Source of the DNA: Candidatus Binatia bacterium
GTDB taxonomy: Bacteria; Desulfobacterota; Binatia; UBA12015
NCBI GenBank assembly: GCA_029243485.1
Contig: JAQWRY010000037.1
Coordinates: forward strand, 1 to 64,000
DNA length: 64,000 nt
Direction of reading: 5' to 3'
The notes below the pieces were generated by a model. That model was given only the letters and a program-made list of their open reading frames with translations. It was not told the DNA's origin and searched no databases. Position 1 is the first letter of the stretch, and every line of letters begins with the position of its first letter. This document shows positions 16,567-25,579 of the stretch, piece after piece. Made by a program: the position numbers and the translations under genes.

Positions 16567-17475
16567 CTACCGGTGCAGGATCTCTGCGAGCGCGTCGCCG
16601 AGGCTGCGATAGCGAAAGCGATAGCCCGCGGCCTCAGCCCCCGCCGGTAGGACCCGCTGCCCGGTGAGCAGCATCTCGGCCATCTCTCCCAACGCCAGGC
16701 GCATGGCGAACGGCGGTACGGAGATCCACGAGGGGCGCCGCATCGCCGCGCCGAGGGCGCGCGAGAAATCGGCCATCGTCCGGGCATCGGGCGCCACGAC
16801 GTTGATCGGGCCCACCATCCGATCGTTCGTCAGCGAGTCGACCAAAAGCGCTACCACGTCCTGCTTGTGGACCCACGAGAGCCACTGCTTCCCGCTTCCG
16901 ATCGGGCCTCCGAGGAACATCTGAAACGGCACGATCATCCGCTCGACCGCTCCGCCGCCCTCCCCGAGAACCACGCCGATGCGCGGCAGAACGAGACGCA
17001 CACCCAGCTCCGAAACCTGCGCCGCCTCCGCCTCCCAGTCGACGCAAAGGCGAGCGAGGAAATCGTCTCCGGGTGGTGCGCTCTCGGCAAGCTTCTCGTT
17101 CCCACTCGGACCGTAGTAGCCCACCGCCGAAGCGCTCACGAAGACCGATGGCCGGTGCGCCACGAGCGCGCACGCATCGACGAGTGATCGGGTCGTCGCA
17201 ATCCTGCTTCGTCGCAGCGCGTGCTTGCGACCTGGCGTCCAACGGCCTTCGGCTATCGACTCTCCCGCGAGATTGATCACGGCATCACAACCATCCACGG
17301 CCTGTGCCCAACCCTCGGATGAGCCCGGGTGCACCAGTTGGACGATCGAGGGGAGTCGTCGCGCCGCGGCCTCCACGTCCCGTGTCGAGACGCGCACGTC
17401 ATGCCCAGCGCGCAGGAGCGCCGGGCAGAGCGCCCGGCCCACAAAGCCGGTCCCGCCGGAAACCAGGACCCTCAT
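16567..17475 (-). CDS. TIGR01777-family NAD(P)-dependent epimerase/SDR protein
   Basis: This 302-aa extended short-chain dehydrogenase is of the YfcH/TIGR01777 type. The N-terminal Rossmann motif VSGGTGFVGRALCPALL is followed by VINLAGESIAEGRWTPGRKHAL. SASAVGYYG carries the catalytic Tyr region, and the C-terminus ends GYRFRYRSLGDALAEIL as is typical of the family. There is no transmembrane segment. The reaction is unknown for this family. It is divergent from pfk across 64 bp. Confidence 0.88.
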   Translation of the reverse strand: MRVLVSGGTGFVGRALCPALLRAGHDVRVSTRDVEAAARRLPSIVQLVHPGSSEGWAQAVDGCDAVINLAGESIAEGRWTPGRKHALRRSRIATTRSLVDACALVAHRPSVFVSASAVGYYGPSGNEKLAESAPPGDDFLARLCVDWEAEAAQVSELGVRLVLPRIGVVLGEGGGAVERMIVPFQMFLGGPIGSGKQWLSWVHKQDVVALLVDSLTNDRMVGPINVVAPDARTMADFSRALGAAMRRPSWISVPPFAMRLALGEMAEMLLTGQRVLPAGAEAAGYRFRYRSLGDALAEILHR

Positions 17476-17539
17476 CTAGCCGACTTCCACCGCGAGGATT
17501 CTGCCCGATCCCGCCACAGGTGCAATCACTCTGCGGGTA

Positions 17540-18865
17540 GTGTTACCGGCGTTTGCAGTGAAAGTGCCACCAGCAGCAGATCTCGGTGTCCGGCGCATCG
17601 ACCCCGCGGACAAGCCGTCGCCGCTCCACAGCGCGTTTCTGCGCGACGACCTGGCCGTCGTCATCGCGACCGACCCCGAGGAGATTGCGGCCCAACTCGC
17701 CGGTGGGCAGATCGCCGCCTTCCGGCAGGCCGGACCCCGCGAGCACCTCGCCTTCGACGCAGCCCATACCACGATCGGGATCGTCACGTGCGGAGGCCTC
17801 TGCCCCGGCTTGAACGACGTCATTCGCGCGGTCACCCGAACCGCGCTGCGCCGGTACGGCGTAAAGAGGGTCCTCGGCTTTCGATACGGCTACTCGGGCC
17901 TCGTCTCGGAGTGGGGCCACGAGCCCTGGGACCTCTCTCTGGACGACGTCGCTCTCGTCCATCGCAGCGGCGGATCGATGCTCGGCGTCTCGCGCGGACA
18001 TCAAAAGCCGGACGCGATGGTCGATGGCCTTCTCAAACACGGCGTGGACACTCTGATCGCGATCGGTGGAGACGGCACGCTGCGTGGCGTGCACGAACTC
18101 TGCGGGGAGATCGAGCAGCGTGACGCGCGCATCAACGTCGTCGGCGTGCCGAAGACGATCGACAACGACGTCGGCTGGGTCCAGCGAAGCTTCGGACTCG
18201 ACACCGCCGTCGCCGTGGCGAGCGAAGCACTGAGCGTCGCGTCGACCGAGGCCCGCAGCGCCTGGGGTGGCGTCGGACTCGTTCGGCTGATGGGTCGCGA
18301 GTCGGGGTTCATCACCGCATTCGCGTCGCTGGCGAGCGGAGTCGTGGACTTCTGCCTCATCCCCGAGTCTCCATTCGAGATCGAAGGGAAAGACGGACTA
18401 CTCGACGCGCTCGAAGCGAAGCTCAACCGCAGTCACGCCGCGGTCATTGCGGTCGCGGAAGGCGCGGGCAGAGATGTGCTCGGAGTCGCGAGCGTCGATG
18501 AGTCGGGGAACGAGATCCCGCACGACATCGGCCTTCACCTGCGCGACCGGATCCGGAAAGAGATGGCGGCCCGAGGGGTCACTGTCGACATGAAGTACAT
18601 CGACCCGAGCTACACGGTGCGCGGTGTGCCAGCGACTGCCAACGACTCGGTCTTCTGCGCGCGACTCGGCCAACATGCCGTCCATGCGGCCATGGCCGGT
18701 TTCACCGACATCGTCATCGGCCACTGGAACGAGCACTTCACTTTGGTCCCGACGACGATCGCGACCGCCGAACGTCAGAGAGTACATCTCGACTCGTCGT
18801 TGTGGCGCAGCGTGCTGCAGCTCACCGGCCAGAAGCTCGGAAGCAGTCGATCAGGCTCTGCATGA
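17540..18865 (+). CDS. pfkA: 6-phosphofructokinase (long, GGDGT/PKTIDND type)
   Basis: This glycolytic enzyme phosphorylates fructose 6-phosphate. It is 441 aa, with an N-terminal extension of about 80 residues before IGIVTCGGLCPGLNDVIRA. The donor-site motif is GGDGT at 176-180 and the substrate motif is PKTIDND at 204-210. Gly after GGD points to ATP rather than pyrophosphate as donor. The Lys in PKTIDND is shared with pyrophosphate enzymes and with the ATP-using long forms of plants and trypanosomes, so ATP use is inferred rather than certain. GRESGFITA and PEIPFEIEG-like substrate segments are present. The GTG at 17540 is a weak start. A GTG at 17558 is an alternative. Confidence 0.88.
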   Translation: MLPAFAVKVPPAADLGVRRIDPADKPSPLHSAFLRDDLAVVIATDPEEIAAQLAGGQIAAFRQAGPREHLAFDAAHTTIGIVTCGGLCPGLNDVIRAVTRTALRRYGVKRVLGFRYGYSGLVSEWGHEPWDLSLDDVALVHRSGGSMLGVSRGHQKPDAMVDGLLKHGVDTLIAIGGDGTLRGVHELCGEIEQRDARINVVGVPKTIDNDVGWVQRSFGLDTAVAVASEALSVASTEARSAWGGVGLVRLMGRESGFITAFASLASGVVDFCLIPESPFEIEGKDGLLDALEAKLNRSHAAVIAVAEGAGRDVLGVASVDESGNEIPHDIGLHLRDRIRKEMAARGVTVDMKYIDPSYTVRGVPATANDSVFCARLGQHAVHAAMAGFTDIVIGHWNEHFTLVPTTIATAERQRVHLDSSLWRSVLQLTGQKLGSSRSGSA

Positions 18866-19440
18866 AGGCCTCGAGCCCCGCGTCCCCACTCCCGCCTGCC
18901 GCTTCCTGCGCGAGCCGCGCGACGAGATTGCTGGTCCCGCTCGAGTAGTGGAACACCGAGCCCGGATCGTGAGCGAGAGGAGCCCGCACCGCGTATCCGT
19001 AGCAACTGATCGAGCGTGATCGCGTCTCGCGCGGTTCGGATCGGCCCACTCGGGAACGGCCGCACGCGCGTCCACGTGGAGCTTCCCCTGCCACACCAGG
19101 ACACCGACCATCGCGTGCAGCCAGCTCTTGGCCAATGACCACGAACGATGGGTCGCCGTCGCAACCAAAACCGAGGCGTAGCGCTCCGCGACGATCTCGC
19201 CGCATTGGATGACGAGGACGGCCCGGGTCCGACCAAGCTCCGGCGAATCCTCAAAGGCGGCGTCGGGAAAACGTGTCAGGCCAGCTTGGTCCACCTCGGG
19301 CTCCGGTACCGATCGCGGCCAGGCAGCGTCCGGCCACGGGGCATCGGGCGGCTGGCGGGCAAGCGGAGTCAGATCGTGGCGGACCTCGGGCATCCCTGGT
19401 CGTCCGAGATGCCGAGCCGGAATCCGAGAGGGCTGGCCGC
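18822..19440 (-). pseudogene. Broken serine hydrolase (beta-lactamase/6-aminohexanoate hydrolase family)
   Basis: On the minus strand a serine beta-lactamase-like hydrolase can be read only by changing frame twice. Frame one gives GRTRAVLVIQCGEIVAERY and the SxxK active-site motif in THRSWSLAKSW. Frame two gives AITLDQLLRI. Frame three gives PLAHDPGSVFHYSSGTSNL with the Tyr motif, ending SLIDCFRASGR. About 25-30 residues usually found between the second and third pieces are missing. The C-terminal half is also missing, because the sequence runs into the 3' end of pfk. No intact start is clear; an ATG at 19393 is possible. This is a dead gene. Confidence 0.85.
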
Positions 19441-19508
19441 GTGCGCGGGGCCAGGCTATATCCCGAGCGAACCGGGCTGCGCGTCGCGGCCCTCTCAGGA
19501 GAGACTCA

Positions 19509-21227
19509 ATGAAAGCCGATCTGGTCATCCGCGGCGGCACGATCGTCGACGGCAGCGGAAATCCTTCGTTCACGGGCGACGTCGTCATCGAGGGCGACCG
19601 CATCGCAGCGATCGGCAAGCACAGCGGCCCCGCCGCCGAGGAAATCGACGCCCGCGGCAAGATCGTCACCCCGGGCTTCGTCGACATCCACACCCACCTC
19701 GACGCGCAGATCACCTGGGACCCCCTCGGATCTCCTTCGAACATGCACGGCGTCACGTCGGCCATCGTCGGCAACTGCGGCGTCGGCTTCGCGCCGTGTC
19801 GCCCGAAGGATCGCGACTACCTGATGTTCCTGATGGAGGGTGTCGAGGACATCCCCCAGGCCGCGATGAAGGCCGGCGTCGAATGGGAGTGGGAAACGTT
19901 CTCGGAGTACCTCGGCGCACTCTCGCGCCGCCCGCTCGGCATCAACATCGGCGCCCACATCAGCCATGCGCCGTTGCGCGTCTTTGCGATGGGCGAGAAG
20001 GGAGCGACAGATGCGGCTGCGTCAGACGAGGAACTCGCGATCATGCGCGAGAGCATCCTCGACGGCATGCGCGCCGGCGCACTCGGCATCGCGAGCGGGC
20101 GCACGACGGTTCACCGCACGCCCGCGGGAGACCCGGTCCCAGGTACGTTCGCCGACCGACGCGAGCTCGACACCCTCGCCGGCGCCCTGAAGGACTTCGG
20201 CGCAGGCGTCTTCGAGCTCGTGACGCTCGGCGCAGGTGGTGAGGACGCGACGGGCTTTGATCGCGACCACGAATGGATGGTTCCAGTCGCCCTCGAGAGC
20301 GGGCGCCCCATGAGCTTCGGACTCATCCAGTGTCTCGCGTACCCGGACGTCTGGCGGGACATCCTCGCGAAGGTCGAGGAGGCGAGCCGCCAGGGCGCGC
20401 GCCTGATACCGCAGGTTGCGGCACGCGGCGTCGGCCTATTGATGGGCTTCGGCATTTCCGTTTCTCCCCTTTGGATCTTCCCCGCCGCCGCCGAACTGTC
20501 GACGAAGTCGGTCGACGAGCAGCGCACCGCCCTGCGGGACCCCGCGCTACGCGCGCAGCTTCTCGAGAGCGTGAAGAACGAGAACGGCGACATCCTCGGC
20601 GGCATGGCCACGGTCAACCACGTGTTCTGTTTGGAGGGCGACGGCATTATGGCGTACGACCTCCAGCCCGAGCGGAGCGTCGCCGCGATCGCCAAGCGCG
20701 AAGGCAAGCACTGGGGCGAGGTCATGCTCGACTTCATCGCCGAGACCGACTCGAAGGGCTTCTTCATCGTGCCCCTCTTCAACCCCGATCTCGACGCCGT
20801 CGGCGAGATGCTCGCGCATCCGAACACGCACATCGGCCTCGGTGATTCGGGCGCGCACACGAGCCAGACGTGCGATGCCAGCTATGCGACCTTCGTGCTC
20901 GCGTACTGGGTTCGCCACAAGGGCAAGCTCACGGTGGAGCAAGCGGTTCGCAAGCTCTCGTTCGACCCCGCACTCGCGTGGGGCCTCCACGGACGCGGGA
21001 TCCTACATCGTGGGAGCTACGCCGACTTGAATGTCATCGATCTCGAACGTCTGGATCTGGAGCTCCCCGAACTCAGGCACGACTTCCCCACGGGCGCGCC
21101 ACACCTGAGCCAGAAGTCGGTCGGCTACGACGCGACGATCGTAAACGGGAAGGTGATGATGCGCGAGGGCCAGCACACTGGCGCGCTCCCCGGCACGCTG
21201 CTTCGAAACGAGCGCGCCGTCGACTAG
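19509..21227 (+). CDS. N-acyl-D-amino-acid deacylase-type amidohydrolase
   Basis: This 572-aa metal-dependent amidohydrolase is of the D-aminoacylase (amidohydrolase 3) group. It has the N-terminal beta-sandwich MKADLVIRGGTIVDGSG and the metal motif PGFVDIHTHLDAQ. The family segment HGVTSAIVGNCGVGFAP contains the conserved Cys. A late HIGLGDSGAHTSQ carries the catalytic Asp, and the sandwich closes with YDATIVNGKVMMREG. The ribosome-binding site AGGAGAG lies 7 nt before the ATG. Longer upstream readings cross the broken hydrolase and are not real. The natural substrate (N-acyl-D-amino acid or other amide) is not determinable. Confidence 0.88.
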   Translation: MKADLVIRGGTIVDGSGNPSFTGDVVIEGDRIAAIGKHSGPAAEEIDARGKIVTPGFVDIHTHLDAQITWDPLGSPSNMHGVTSAIVGNCGVGFAPCRPKDRDYLMFLMEGVEDIPQAAMKAGVEWEWETFSEYLGALSRRPLGINIGAHISHAPLRVFAMGEKGATDAAASDEELAIMRESILDGMRAGALGIASGRTTVHRTPAGDPVPGTFADRRELDTLAGALKDFGAGVFELVTLGAGGEDATGFDRDHEWMVPVALESGRPMSFGLIQCLAYPDVWRDILAKVEEASRQGARLIPQVAARGVGLLMGFGISVSPLWIFPAAAELSTKSVDEQRTALRDPALRAQLLESVKNENGDILGGMATVNHVFCLEGDGIMAYDLQPERSVAAIAKREGKHWGEVMLDFIAETDSKGFFIVPLFNPDLDAVGEMLAHPNTHIGLGDSGAHTSQTCDASYATFVLAYWVRHKGKLTVEQAVRKLSFDPALAWGLHGRGILHRGSYADLNVIDLERLDLELPELRHDFPTGAPHLSQKSVGYDATIVNGKVMMREGQHTGALPGTLLRNERAVD

Positions 21228-21369
21228 AATACCTTCCATCGCCCGACTTACAATCGCCGCGCTGCCGGTATGGCTCGCGCTAGTAGGGCCTCTGTGGGGT
21301 CTCCCCGTCAGTTGGTCGGGACTCGACACACTCCGCTTTGCGGGACTCGACGCCGGGCTCGCCCTCGCG

Positions 21370-22971
21370 ATGGTTGGCGCGATGGGGCTCGCCGCGACAC
21401 TCGGCCGCGTACCGAAGTTTGGTGCCGCGCTCGCGGTGGGCGGCATCCTCGCGTGGAACCTCCGCGAAGTAACGCGATGGCCGGAACATCCCCCCGAGGC
21501 CGTAGCGGCGACCGTGGTGATCGGGGCAGCCTTCGCCGCCTGGTTCGGATGGATCGCCACCCGCATCCGCGGCGGCCCGAGCGCAGCCGCACTCGCCGCA
21601 GGCCTCGGTTGCGTCGCAGGAATCCTCGCCCTCTCCTATCCGGGCTCCGAGACGTTTCGGCATCACCTGCTGCGTCACCACACGCTGATCGGGACGCCAA
21701 TCTATTACGTGTTCGAAACCCCGCTCGAGGACGTCTACCGAACAGCCAGGTCACCCGCCGCGACGACCCGCGCGCCGAGCGACGGTACCCCCGCCGAGAA
21801 GAGGCACGCAGTTGCCGGTGGCGATCTCGTCTTCGTCCTCGTCGACACCCTGCGTGCCGACCAACTCGACCGCGGGATGCCGCGAACCGCCGCCTGGGCC
21901 GAGTCGGGCTTTCGCTTCGACGACGTCGTCGCCAACACCAGTTGGACCAGGCCTTCGGTCGCCAGCATGTTCACCGGCCTTGCCCCCGAGGAACACGGCG
22001 CGACCGGCCAGGCCGATGGCCTCCCCGAGAACAGGCCCACGCTTGCCGAGCGACTGCAGCGGCGCGGCTACGAAACGGCCGCGTTCGTGTCGAACTACGG
22101 AGCGATCAGCCGTGAAGCCGGCTTCGCACGCGGGTTCGACACGTTCGTCGAGGTTCAGGCCGGGGACGATCACGCGACGCCGCGCGCCGAAGTCGTGAAT
22201 GCAGCCGTCGAGAACTGGCTCGGGAAGCGAAGGGCGCGTGCCGGGTCCCGCCCGCTGTTCCTGTACGTCCACTACCTGGACCCTCACGAGCCGTACTTCG
22301 GCTTCGAACCGTCCCAACAATTCGCAGAACTCCGCGCCGCCTACGACACCGGCGTCGAGTATTTCGACGAGCAATTCGAGCGATTCCGGGAGACGATCGA
22401 GCGGGACGTCGGCCACGATACGACCTTCCTGTTCACCGCCGACCACGGTGAGGCGCTCGGAGAGCACGGCATCCACGGCCACGGCAACGCCCTATACCCC
22501 GAGCAGATCGACATCCCGCTGGTCCTTCACGGTCCGGGCCTCGCCGCGGGACGCTCGAACGCCCGGCTCGAGGGGCGCGACGTTTTCGGACTCGCGCTCC
22601 GGCTCGCCGACCCGGGGGATCAGCCCATCGGCGATTGGGCCGAGTCCGAAGACCGGCCGACGCGGTTCATGTCGGTGTACACGCGGCTGCCGGGAGCGGC
22701 GCACCGTCCGTTCTTCCAGATCACCGCAAGCCGCCGCCTCGACGACGGCGACGACGTACTCATCTGGTCCGGATACGGGAATACCTACGAGTTGTTCGAC
22801 CGCGCCGCCGATCCGGAGTTCCGGCACAACCTCGCAGACGAGCGCCCGGATGCGATCGCCCGGCTCCGCCCGGAACTCGAGAGACGCGGCCTCGTGCGAG
22901 CCGAAGGCTCCGCCGTGCGAAACTCAAACCAAACACGCGAGCAACTGCGCGCTCTCGGCTACATCGAGTAG
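21370..22971 (+). CDS. Membrane-anchored sulfatase-fold hydrolase lacking the FGly cysteine
   Basis: This alkaline-phosphatase-superfamily protein (533 aa from the ATG at 21370) has three or four N-terminal membrane segments and a catalytic domain from about residue 150. Metal-site motifs include VLVDTLRADQL, then TADHGEALGEHGIHGHG. At the nucleophile position it reads TSWTRPSVASMFTG, with Thr/Ser where true sulfatases have Cys or Ser-x-Pro-x-Arg. It is therefore more like phospho- or phosphoglycerol-transferase-type members. The open frame continues upstream to at least 21229 with a hydrophobic stretch (LPVWLALVGPLWGLP) but no ATG, GTG or TTG, so the real start may be non-standard. It is convergent with the nuclease gene. 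Confidence 0.75.
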   Translation: MVGAMGLAATLGRVPKFGAALAVGGILAWNLREVTRWPEHPPEAVAATVVIGAAFAAWFGWIATRIRGGPSAAALAAGLGCVAGILALSYPGSETFRHHLLRHHTLIGTPIYYVFETPLEDVYRTARSPAATTRAPSDGTPAEKRHAVAGGDLVFVLVDTLRADQLDRGMPRTAAWAESGFRFDDVVANTSWTRPSVASMFTGLAPEEHGATGQADGLPENRPTLAERLQRRGYETAAFVSNYGAISREAGFARGFDTFVEVQAGDDHATPRAEVVNAAVENWLGKRRARAGSRPLFLYVHYLDPHEPYFGFEPSQQFAELRAAYDTGVEYFDEQFERFRETIERDVGHDTTFLFTADHGEALGEHGIHGHGNALYPEQIDIPLVLHGPGLAAGRSNARLEGRDVFGLALRLADPGDQPIGDWAESEDRPTRFMSVYTRLPGAAHRPFFQITASRRLDDGDDVLIWSGYGNTYELFDRAADPEFRHNLADERPDAIARLRPELERRGLVRAEGSAVRNSNQTREQLRALGYIE

Positions 22972-22975
22972 TCGA

Positions 22976-23497
22976 TCAGCGCCGGGGTTTGCGCCGCCGA
23001 TATTTCCAGGGCGGCTCGGGGTCCTTGTCGTGCCACAGCCCCCGCCCGGCACTCTTCGCCTCACGCTCGAGCGCGGCAACCTCGGCATCCTTCGAGTAGC
23101 GACGAAACTGCCACGCGAGCCCCTCGCCGACGATCACGTGTGCATAGTTCCTCCCATCGGGGAGAAACACCTCACCGACGACGCGACCGTACACATCGCT
23201 CGGCGTCGTCACTCGCACCACGACCTCCGTGCCTTCGAGCAACTCCTTCGATCGGGAGCGAGCTTTCTTGGAGAACGGCTGACCCTTCTCCGGCGCATCG
23301 ATACCGAAGATGCGCACGTTCACCTTGCGACCGTCGCTCATCATCACGAACGAGTCGCCATCGAACGCGTGCTTTACTCGCCCATGAATCCCGTCAATCT
23401 TCCGCGCGGACGGGGTAGTCTCTTCTCCCTGCGCACACGCCGGCAGGAAGAGGGCCCACAGAAGGATCCAGACACGATGGGGCTTGATCATCATCAC
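22976..23497 (-). CDS. Thermonuclease-family (SNase-like) exported protein
   Basis: This 173-aa protein has a signal peptide that could be a lipoprotein type (LFLPAC). The SNase-like OB-fold follows: VKHAFDGDSFVMMSDGRKVNVRIFGIDAPE with the conserved Asp and Arg. KARSRSKELLEGTEV and a YGRVVGEVFLPDGRNYAHVIVGEGLAW segment with the second Arg come next. The end (GRGLWHDKDPEPPWKYRR) is typical of bacterial homologues. It probably acts outside the inner membrane. It ends 4 nt from the convergent sulfatase-fold gene. The next gene upstream on the same strand is the methyltransferase. Confidence 0.88.
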   Translation of the reverse strand: MMMIKPHRVWILLWALFLPACAQGEETTPSARKIDGIHGRVKHAFDGDSFVMMSDGRKVNVRIFGIDAPEKGQPFSKKARSRSKELLEGTEVVVRVTTPSDVYGRVVGEVFLPDGRNYAHVIVGEGLAWQFRRYSKDAEVAALEREAKSAGRGLWHDKDPEPPWKYRRRKPRR

Positions 23498-23519
23498 GTT
23501 GCTTCTCCCCTCTCCCGCC

Positions 23520-24278
23520 CTACGCCGGCGGATAGTTCGTATCGAGAAGGTCGCCGGGGGTCAGGTCCCAGCGAAGGCCCTCCGCCGCTGGACCAGTCTT
23601 TCGCGCGAGAGCCGCAACCGCGAGGGAGCACGCCGTGCGGTGAAGGCCGCGCACCGGCATCGTCCGGGTGAGCGCGAGCATGCGGCCCGGCTCGCCTTCG
23701 CCGAGGCGAAGGATCTCGAAACCCGTCTCGGCATTCAGCAGAACGCGCATTGCCTCCGAACTGAACCGCCAGAAGTCCCACGGCTGCTCGTGCGGTGGCC
23801 AAGCGGGATGCGTCGCGATCAAGACGAGGCCGCCCGGCTTCAACACGCGATTGATCTCGAGCACGACCTTCCAGGGCATCGCCAGGTGTTCGAAGACGGA
23901 AATCGCGAACACGGCATCGAAGGACTCGGCCGGGAGGCTCGCGGAGAGCGCGTGCGCGTCGCCGACCACATCCACATCCTGCCCGGCGCGGACGTCGAGG
24001 CCGACGAGATCCACGTGCGGCGCGAGGTCGTTCCGGTGGCGAACGCCGGTCACGTTCCGCGAGCCGAGTTCCAGAACCCGCGGCGCCTGCTGCGCGTTCA
24101 CGCGGGTGGTGAAGTCCTGCACGATCTCGTAGTAGGCCTGCCCGTCGGCGCGCCTCCGAAACGGAGCCAACAGGAGCGAGGCCAGTTCCAGGGCCACGTA
24201 GAGCCCTGCATCGTAGGCGAGCCGGCGGCTCCCCCGCTCCCGCCACAACGCTGCAACTCGTTGCCACCGCGTCCCCAT
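23520..24278 (-). CDS. Class I SAM-dependent methyltransferase
   Basis: The protein is 252 aa from the ATG at 24278 (GGAAG ribosome-binding site). The SAM-binding core has PRVLELGSRNVTG (motif I), VDLVGLDVRAGQDVDVVGDAHAL and FDAVFAISVFEHLAMPWKV. LKPGGLVLIATHPAWP completes the Methyltransf_11/25 pattern. An N-terminal hydrophobic helix (YVALELASLLLAPF) may give peripheral membrane contact. It is divergent from manC, and proteins of this type near manC often modify sugars or lipids of surface glycans, but the acceptor is unknown. Confidence 0.8.
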   Translation of the reverse strand: MGTRWQRVAALWRERGSRRLAYDAGLYVALELASLLLAPFRRRADGQAYYEIVQDFTTRVNAQQAPRVLELGSRNVTGVRHRNDLAPHVDLVGLDVRAGQDVDVVGDAHALSASLPAESFDAVFAISVFEHLAMPWKVVLEINRVLKPGGLVLIATHPAWPPHEQPWDFWRFSSEAMRVLLNAETGFEILRLGEGEPGRMLALTRTMPVRGLHRTACSLAVAALARKTGPAAEGLRWDLTPGDLLDTNYPPA

Positions 24279-24362
24279 CGTTCTTCCGCGGATAGCGCAC
24301 GAGAGACCGCGCCGCGAACGCTGGGACTTGCGACCACCAACACCAATCGCGAGAAAAGGGGC

Positions 24363-25478
24363 ATGCAACGTTTTGCGGTGGTCATGGCCGGCGGCTCCGG
24401 CGAACGGTTCTGGCCGGCCAGTCGGCGGGCGCGGCCCAAGCAGCTCCTGCGCCTCACCGACCCGGATCGCTCCATGCTCGAAGAGGCGATCGACCGGATC
24501 GCACCACTGATCCCCCGGGAAAACGTCCTCATCGCAACCAGCGAGCTCCTACAGGGCCCGATCCGGGACGGAATCCCGAATCTCCCTCCCGAAAACGTGA
24601 TCGGCGAGCCGGCGAAGCGAAATACCGCGGCGTGCCTCGCGCTTGCGGCGGCGCATCTCGAGCAGCGCTTCGGCGACCCGCGCGAGCTTTCCATGGCGGT
24701 GCTGACGGCGGACCATCTCATCGGCAATCCCGACGAGTTCCGGTCGACGGTGTCTGCCGCACTCGACTTCTCGACCGCGAACGACGCGCTCGTGACGATC
24801 GGCGTGCATCCCACCCGCCCCGACACCGGGTACGGCTACATCGAAGTCGAGGAAGCCGTCGCGGAAGCCGAGCTCCGCAGCGGCGCTCGTCCGGCGATCC
24901 GACCGGTCCTGCACTTCCGCGAAAAGCCCGACAGGCCGACGGCCGAAGAGTACGCCTCCTCCGGACGACATCTCTGGAACGCCGGCATGTTCTTCTGGCG
25001 GGTCTCCACGTTCCTCGACGGTCTTGCCACCTCGATGCCCGCGCTGCGAACCGCCACCACCGGGATCGTCGACGCTCTCGGCGAAGGCGACGCGGGCGCA
25101 CCGCGCGTCGCGGAACTTTTCGGCGCCCTCGAGGACATCTCTGTCGATTACGGCCTCATGGAACGCGCGAACAACGTTTACGTGATCCCCGCCACATTTC
25201 CCTGGGACGACGTCGGGTCGTGGGACTCCCTCACGCGCACGCGAGAGACCGACGCCGACGGAAACATCACGACCGGTGAGCCCGTCCTAATCGATTCCAA
25301 GAATTGTGTGGTCTACGACGAAACCGGAAGCGGCACCGCCGTTGCCGTCGTCGGCCTGAGCGACGTCATCGTCGCCACAACGCCCGACGGAATCCTGATT
25401 TGCCGCAAGGACAATGCGCAGGACGTGAAAAAGGCCGTGGCGGAGCTCCGGCGGCGGGGGCGCGAGGGCTTGACCTGA
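24363..25478 (+). CDS. manC: Mannose-1-phosphate guanylyltransferase
   Basis: This enzyme makes GDP-mannose from mannose 1-phosphate and GTP. It is 371 aa, so the nucleotidyltransferase domain alone, without the C-terminal isomerase domain of bifunctional enzymes. The signature VVMAGGSGERFWPASRRARPKQLL is at the N-terminus. LTADHLIGN, GYGYIEVEE, HFREKPDRPTAEEY, WNAGMFFWRV and the late segment FPWDDVGSWDSL follow. The ribosome-binding site AAGGGG precedes the ATG. Longer upstream readings belong to the opposite-strand methyltransferase region. The product would feed mannose- or fucose-containing surface glycans. Confidence 0.93.
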   Translation: MQRFAVVMAGGSGERFWPASRRARPKQLLRLTDPDRSMLEEAIDRIAPLIPRENVLIATSELLQGPIRDGIPNLPPENVIGEPAKRNTAACLALAAAHLEQRFGDPRELSMAVLTADHLIGNPDEFRSTVSAALDFSTANDALVTIGVHPTRPDTGYGYIEVEEAVAEAELRSGARPAIRPVLHFREKPDRPTAEEYASSGRHLWNAGMFFWRVSTFLDGLATSMPALRTATTGIVDALGEGDAGAPRVAELFGALEDISVDYGLMERANNVYVIPATFPWDDVGSWDSLTRTRETDADGNITTGEPVLIDSKNCVVYDETGSGTAVAVVGLSDVIVATTPDGILICRKDNAQDVKKAVAELRRRGREGLT

Positions 25479-25579
25479 TTCACAACTCCGGCCGACCGCG
25501 AACCCTTGCGGGAGAACGGTGGAACGGCCGCTCGGGGGCCTCTTTTGGCCTCGCCGGATCCGCAGGCTAGGCTGAACCC

